NCBI GenBank assembly: GCA_037481615.1
Contig: JBBFLI010000001.1
DNA length: 64,000 bases
Strand: one strand, 5' to 3'
From: SpSt-501 sp037481615
Lineage (GTDB): Bacteria > Desulfobacterota > Desulfobacteria > Desulfobacterales > SpSt-501
In this document: one piece after another, positions 60,302 through 64,000 of the stretch
Layout of the letters: every line of letters starts with the position of its first letter
How positions within the stretch are numbered: the stretch's first letter is position 1
Program-made: the position numbers and the translations under genes
Notes under the pieces: generated by a model
What the model was told of the DNA's origin: nothing
Seen by the model: the letters and a program-made list of their open reading frames with translations, nothing else
Databases searched by the model: none

Positions 60302-61210
60302 TCAAAGTTTTTCGTGCTCGTAGAGCTTGCGCTCCTTCATGATCATCGTGCCGATTCCCTTGTAGGTGAAAATCTCGAGCAGGATGCAGTGGGGGATCCG
60401 GCCGTCGATGATGTGGGTGCGGGTCACGCCCTTTTCGAGGGCCTCGATGCATCCCTGGACCTTGGGGATCATCCCGCCGACGATCACCTTGCGCTCGATC
60501 AGTTCATGGACCTCGGCGATGGTCAGGGCGGAGAGCACCCGGCCCTCGGCCTGGACCCCCTCCACATCGGTCAGAAACATGAGCTTCTCGGCCTTCATCG
60601 CCGCGGCGATCTCCCCGGCGACCTCGTCGGCGTTGCAGTTGTAGCTCTCGCCTCCCGCCCCCACGCCGATCGGGGCGACCACGGGGATGTATTCGTCCCG
60701 CGCGACGAGGGAGAGGAGCGAGGTGTTGATGCGGGTGATCTGCCCGACCTGCCCGAGATCGATCGCCTCCCCTTCGCTCGAGACCGCCTCGCGCCGGGTG
60801 CATTCGATCAAGCGGCCGTCGATGCCGCAGAAGCCGACGGCCTTGCTGCCCTTCTGGTTGAGCAGCGAGACGATCTCCTTGTTGGTTTTGCCGACGAGCA
60901 CCATCTGCGCGACCTCCATGGTGGCCGGGTCGGTGACCCGCAAGCCGTTCACGAAGCGCGAGGGGATGTCGAGCTTGTCGAGCATGCGGGAGATCTCGGG
61001 GCCGCCGCCGTGTACGACGATCGGGTTCACGCCGATGAACTTGAGCAGCGTGATGTCCTCCATCACCCCGTGCTTGAGCGGCTCGCTGATCATGGCGTTG
61101 CCGCCGTACTTGATGACCACGGTCTTGCCGTAGAGCTTCTGGATGTAGGGCAGGGCCTCGATGAGGATCTCGGCCTTGCGGACCAGGCCGTCCATCTCGG
61201 TGCATTCCAT
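60302..61210 (-). CDS. argB: acetylglutamate kinase
   Basis: A 302-residue amino-acid-kinase-fold enzyme for step 2 of arginine biosynthesis. KLYGKTVVIKYGGNAM holds the phosphate-binding K and GG, VHGGGPEISRMLDKLDI the acetylglutamate site, and GGMIPKVQGCIEALEKGV the C-terminal lysine. An arginine-sensitive N-terminal helix (MDGLVRKAEILIEALPYI) is present, as in hexameric, feedback-inhibited ArgB. An ATG at 61210 has AGGAG 6 nt upstream. It stands alone; argS is about 5 kb away. Confidence 0.95.
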   Translation of the reverse strand: MECTEMDGLVRKAEILIEALPYIQKLYGKTVVIKYGGNAMISEPLKHGVMEDITLLKFIGVNPIVVHGGGPEISRMLDKLDIPSRFVNGLRVTDPATMEVAQMVLVGKTNKEIVSLLNQKGSKAVGFCGIDGRLIECTRREAVSSEGEAIDLGQVGQITRINTSLLSLVARDEYIPVVAPIGVGAGGESYNCNADEVAGEIAAAMKAEKLMFLTDVEGVQAEGRVLSALTIAEVHELIERKVIVGGMIPKVQGCIEALEKGVTRTHIIDGRIPHCILLEIFTYKGIGTMIMKERKLYEHEKL

Positions 61211-61346
61211 GGCGTCTCCTCCCGGCGGGGGTGGCGGCGGAAGGCGGCCGGGGGCGGCCGGCCGCTCGAGGGGACTAAACCGCAGCGCCCGGGGGATTGT
61301 CAACCGGGGCGGATCGCAGGGAGCCGGGACGGCGGCGCCGGGGGGC

Positions 61347-61403
61347 TTGACCTTCGCCGGGATCCCGGATAGAAGAGGTCATGGCTGTCAGGTTGTCAGA
61401 CAA
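61347..61403 (+). promoter_or_regulatory. promoter and FadR-type operator of the GntR/FCD gene
   Basis: TTGACC (61347-61352), a 17-nt spacer, TAGAAG (61370-61375) would start transcription at about 61381, the ATG itself. TTGTCAGACAA (61393-61403) follows and fits the FadR-subfamily consensus TNGTNNNACNA exactly. It lies in codons 5-8 of the gene. Confidence 0.5.
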
Positions 61404-62142
61404 GCCGAAACTCCGCCCGGCCCGGCGCTATCCCGACCAGCTGGCCGCCCTCCTTTCACGCCAGATCGCCTCCGGGGCCCTGCCGCCGGGGGCGAAACTG
61501 CCCTCCGAGGCGGCGCTCGCCGCGCGCTTCCGCGTCAGCCGCTCCGTGGTGCGGGAGGCTCTCTCGCAGCTCAAGTACGAGGGACTGCTCGTCTCGCGCC
61601 AGGGGCTCGGCGTGACCGTGGTCGGCGAGGCCGGTCGCCGCTCCTTCCGGGTGGGGGAGGCCGGGCGGCTCAAGCCCGCGGAGCTGGCCGACGCCTACGA
61701 GATGCGCGCGATCCTCGAAGCCGAGGCCGCCGCCTTGGCCGCCCTCCGGCGGACCCCGGCCCAGCTCAAGCGGCTTTCCGCCTGCCTCCGGCGGATGGCC
61801 TGCGCGGTCGAGCGGGATGCCGACGGCACGGAAGACGACCTCGCCTTCCACCAGGAGATCGCCGCGATGAGCGGAAACCGCGTGCTGCGCAGCCTGATGG
61901 AATTCCTTCACAGCCGCCTGCGAGAGGTCATCCGGACCGCGCGCGCCCACTCCCGCCGCACGATCGGCCTGCCGCGGGTCGTGCAGCAGGAGCACGAGGC
62001 GATCTTTGCGGCGGTTGCCGCCGGCGACGCGGAGGGGGCGCGGCGGAGCTGCCTCGAGCATCTGCAAAACGCCGCCCGGCGCCTGAGCCTTTCCCGCGGC
62101 CGCCGCGCGGAGCCCGGAAAGAGGATCGAGACCGATGCATGA
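61381..62142 (+). CDS. GntR/FadR-family transcriptional regulator (FCD type)
   Basis: A 253-residue regulator. The winged helix at about 15-80 has KLPSEAALAARFRVSRSVVR and the FCD ligand-binding domain lies at about 95-235, with the metal/ligand motif region YEMRAILEAEAAALAA and DLAFHQEIAAMSGN carrying the usual D and H. The ATG at 61381 may be leaderless; a TTG at codon 5 is an alternative. It overlaps the GlcD-like gene by 8 bp. FCD members typically bind D-lactate, glycolate or other organic acids, which suits the partner. Confidence 0.88.
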   Translation: MAVRLSDKPKLRPARRYPDQLAALLSRQIASGALPPGAKLPSEAALAARFRVSRSVVREALSQLKYEGLLVSRQGLGVTVVGEAGRRSFRVGEAGRLKPAELADAYEMRAILEAEAAALAALRRTPAQLKRLSACLRRMACAVERDADGTEDDLAFHQEIAAMSGNRVLRSLMEFLHSRLREVIRTARAHSRRTIGLPRVVQQEHEAIFAAVAAGDAEGARRSCLEHLQNAARRLSLSRGRRAEPGKRIETDA

Positions 62143-63796
62143 GGTGATCAGCCGGGCCGTCCCGGCGGCCGATTTCGACTCCGTGCGGCGGGTGGAGGGT
62201 TTCGCCGCCATCCGCGAAGCCTACCCCGCCTACCTGACCGACGAGTCCAAGTTCTCCTGCCGGCCCTTCGATTTCCTCTTTTTCCCGCGCAACGAAGCCG
62301 AACTCTGCGCCGTGCTCCGGGAAATGGGCCGGCGGGGGGTCTGCGTCACGATCGCGGGCGCGCGCACGGGGCTGGTCGGGGGGTGCGTCCCCTGGGGCGG
62401 GGCGCTCGTCTCGCTCGAGGGTCTCGACCGGGTGACGAAGATCGCCTGGGACGAGTGGGCGGGCGAGTGGCGCCTGCGGGCCGAGAGTGCGGTGAGCCTG
62501 CGCGCGATCGCCCGGCAGCTCGCCGAGAAGCGGTTCCCCGACCTCGAGCGTTCCGGGGACGCGCGGGTGCGCGAGGCCCTCGCCTCCTTCCGGCAGGATC
62601 CGCAGAGCTACTTCTACCCCCCGGACCCCACGGAGATGAGCGCCTCCCTCGGCGGAACGGTGGCCACCAACGCCTCGGGGGCGCGCACCTTCCGCTACGG
62701 GCCGACGCGCGCCTGGGTGCGGGGGGTCCGCGTGATGCTGGCCGACGGCGAGGTGCTCGACCTCGCGCGGGGCAAGGTCTTCGCCTCGCCGGCGGGCGAG
62801 TTTCTCATTCGCGACTCCTCGGGGAGGGACCGGCGCGTGCGGCTCCCCTCCTACCGGATTCCGCCCACAAAGAACACGGCCGGCTTCTTCACCGCGCCGG
62901 CGATGGATCTCGTCGATCTCTTCATCGGCTCGGAGGGCGCTTTCGGGGTCATCACCGAGGTGACCGTGGGGCTGCTGCCGCGCACGCCGAAGATCTCCGT
63001 CGTCCAGTTTCTCTCCTCCGACGCGCAGGCGATCCGCCTCGTGCGCGCGCTGCGCGAGGACCCGCGCCTCAGGCTCGATTTCCTCGAGATGTACTCCGAG
63101 GCCGCGATCGCGCTGCTGCGCGAGCGCCAGGCGCGCGACGCCCGCTCCGTCGGGACCCCGCCGATCCCGCAGACCGCGCGCGCGGCCCTCTTTTTCGAGC
63201 TCGACTTCGATCCCGCCTCCGGGCCTGCGGCCCCGGAAGCCCTCGCGGAGGTGCTCGCCTCCTGCGGCACGACCCCGGCGGACTCCTGGGCGGCCTACGA
63301 GCCGCGCGAGCTCGAGCGGCTCAAGCATTTCCGGCACATTCTGCCCGAGACGATCAACGCGATCATCGCCGAGCGCAAAAAAAAGCACCCCGGGCTGCAC
63401 AAGCTCGGGACCGATCTCGCCGTCCCCGACGAGCACCTGGAGGCCATGTGGGCCTTCTACCGGGAGGCGCTCGATCGGGCCCGGCTCGAATGGGCGGCCT
63501 TCGGCCACATCGGAAACAACCACCTGCACATCAACATCCTGCCGCGCGACATGGCCGACCTCGAAAAGGCGCTTTCCCTTTACGCCCGCTTCGCCGAGCA
63601 GGCGGTCGCCTTCGGCGGCACGGTCTCGGCCGAGCACGGCATCGGGAAACTCAAGGCGAAGTTTCTGAAGACGATGTACCGCGAGGAGGAAATCGAGGCG
63701 ATGCGGGCGGTCAAGCGCGCCCTCGACCCGCAGGGGCTCTTGAACCCCGGGAACATCTTCGAGACCCCCCCCTGCGCGGTGCAGGGGGGATCCTGA
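62135..63796 (+). CDS. FAD-linked oxidoreductase, GlcD/D-lactate dehydrogenase type
   Basis: A 553-residue VAO-fold flavoprotein. TIAGARTGLVGGCVPWGG and SLGGTVATNASGARTFRYG bind FAD. GHIGNNHLHINILPRD and VSAEHGIGKLKAKFL carry the C-terminal catalytic histidines. It is about 90 residues longer than the GlcD-like protein at 41449-42846, mainly in the substrate domain. The upstream, overlapping FCD-type regulator suggests induction by its own 2-hydroxy acid. No Fe-S partner subunit (GlcF) is visible in the window. Confidence 0.87.
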   Translation: MHEVISRAVPAADFDSVRRVEGFAAIREAYPAYLTDESKFSCRPFDFLFFPRNEAELCAVLREMGRRGVCVTIAGARTGLVGGCVPWGGALVSLEGLDRVTKIAWDEWAGEWRLRAESAVSLRAIARQLAEKRFPDLERSGDARVREALASFRQDPQSYFYPPDPTEMSASLGGTVATNASGARTFRYGPTRAWVRGVRVMLADGEVLDLARGKVFASPAGEFLIRDSSGRDRRVRLPSYRIPPTKNTAGFFTAPAMDLVDLFIGSEGAFGVITEVTVGLLPRTPKISVVQFLSSDAQAIRLVRALREDPRLRLDFLEMYSEAAIALLRERQARDARSVGTPPIPQTARAALFFELDFDPASGPAAPEALAEVLASCGTTPADSWAAYEPRELERLKHFRHILPETINAIIAERKKKHPGLHKLGTDLAVPDEHLEAMWAFYREALDRARLEWAAFGHIGNNHLHINILPRDMADLEKALSLYARFAEQAVAFGGTVSAEHGIGKLKAKFLKTMYREEEIEAMRAVKRALDPQGLLNPGNIFETPPCAVQGGS

Positions 63797-63891
63797 CGCC
63801 CTGCGGGTCGCATGCGGGGCGGCGGCATGAACGCGGGGCTCGGCAAGGCTGGTTTTCCCGGCCCCGAAACACACCCACGGAGGAGAACGAG

Positions 63892-64000
63892 ATGAGAAAG
63901 AACGGCACAGGGAAAGGGGTCGCCTGGATCGCGGCCGTGGCGGTCCTTCTGCCCGGAGTCGCCTTCGGGCTCGAAAACATCAACATCGCCACCGCGACGA
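63892..64000 (+). CDS. start of a secreted solute-binding protein (TAXI-type candidate), cut by window end
   Basis: The first 36 residues only. AGGAG lies 8 nt upstream. The signal peptide reads K-G-V-A-W-I-A-A-V-A-V-L-L-P-G-V-A-F-G, and the mature start ENINIATAT resembles the INIATGG-type opening of TAXI-family TRAP binding proteins. A TctC-type protein would usually begin with a (Y/F)P-x-K-P motif, which is not seen. Only the first third of a domain is available, so the family call is tentative. Confidence 0.5.
   Translation, partial: MRKNGTGKGVAWIAAVAVLLPGVAFGLENINIATAT

Overview
The window is 64 kb of very GC-rich bacterial DNA, densely packed with genes that often share ATGA or GTGA start/stop overlaps. 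I see no rRNA, tRNA, CRISPR array, insertion sequence or phage gene. The gene content is that of an amino-acid and organic-acid consumer with at least a partly anaerobic life: a branched-chain amino acid (Liv) ABC system, a polyamine-type ABC system, two complete tripartite tricarboxylate (Tct) systems, a CoA-transferase, class III aminotransferases, GlcD-type oxidases, and a hybrid-cluster protein (Hcp) behind a CRP/FNR-type site. Split YedE-type proteins, a BtpA homologue, a carbamate kinase operon and receiver/SulP signalling genes suggest a high-GC Desulfobacterota-like (former Deltaproteobacteria) or related lineage. That placement is an inference from gene content, not from a marker gene.

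Layout. 0-2 kb: CoA-transferase alpha and beta subunits. 2-8 kb (minus): livK-livH-livM-livG-livF plus a GABA-type aminotransferase. 8-12.8 kb (plus): spermidine/putrescine-type ABC transporter and a nitrilase-family amidohydrolase. 12.9-20.3 kb (minus): seven tightly packed genes, namely a TetR regulator, a SulP anion transporter with a large insertion, a cytidylate-kinase-like/BON/receiver fusion, a Cache histidine kinase, a receiver, an ATP-site-less kinase-like protein and another receiver. 20.3-21 kb: a gene-free, hairpin-rich spacer. 21-27 kb: MBL hydrolase, then a minus-strand operon of ornithine carbamoyltransferase, carbamate kinase, a cyclic-2,3-diphosphoglycerate-synthetase-like P-loop protein, a small DMT transporter and a NYN/LOTUS RNase. 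27-30 kb: BtpA, D-threonine-aldolase-like enzyme and a split YedE pair. 30.4-35.4 kb (plus): acyltransferase fused to a Tiki/TraB/GumN domain, a second acyltransferase, a radical SAM/SPASM-like enzyme and a family 2 glycosyltransferase. 35.4-40 kb: split transketolase, a DUF4405-type membrane protein, an MFS transporter and DUF456. 40-46 kb: aminotransferase and GlcD divergent from tctCBA. 46-53 kb: chemoreceptor behind a sigma-28-like promoter, pyrB-HAD-tesB, a small membrane protein with terminator, and hcp. 53-64 kb: argS, an N-carbamoyl-amino-acid hydrolase with tctBAC and a GntR regulator, argB, a FadR-type regulator with GlcD, and the start of another solute-binding protein.

How it fits together. 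Most of the window imports amino acids, polyamines, carboxylates and perhaps N-carbamoyl compounds, removes nitrogen by transamination or decarbamoylation, and feeds carbon through CoA transfer or 2-hydroxy-acid oxidation. Carbamoyl chemistry recurs (OTC, carbamate kinase, ATCase, N-carbamoylase). The two loci that stand out are the SulP signalling operon (12.9-20.3 kb) and the acyltransferase-Tiki / radical SAM / glycosyltransferase operon (30.4-35.4 kb). Neither corresponds to a pathway I can name.
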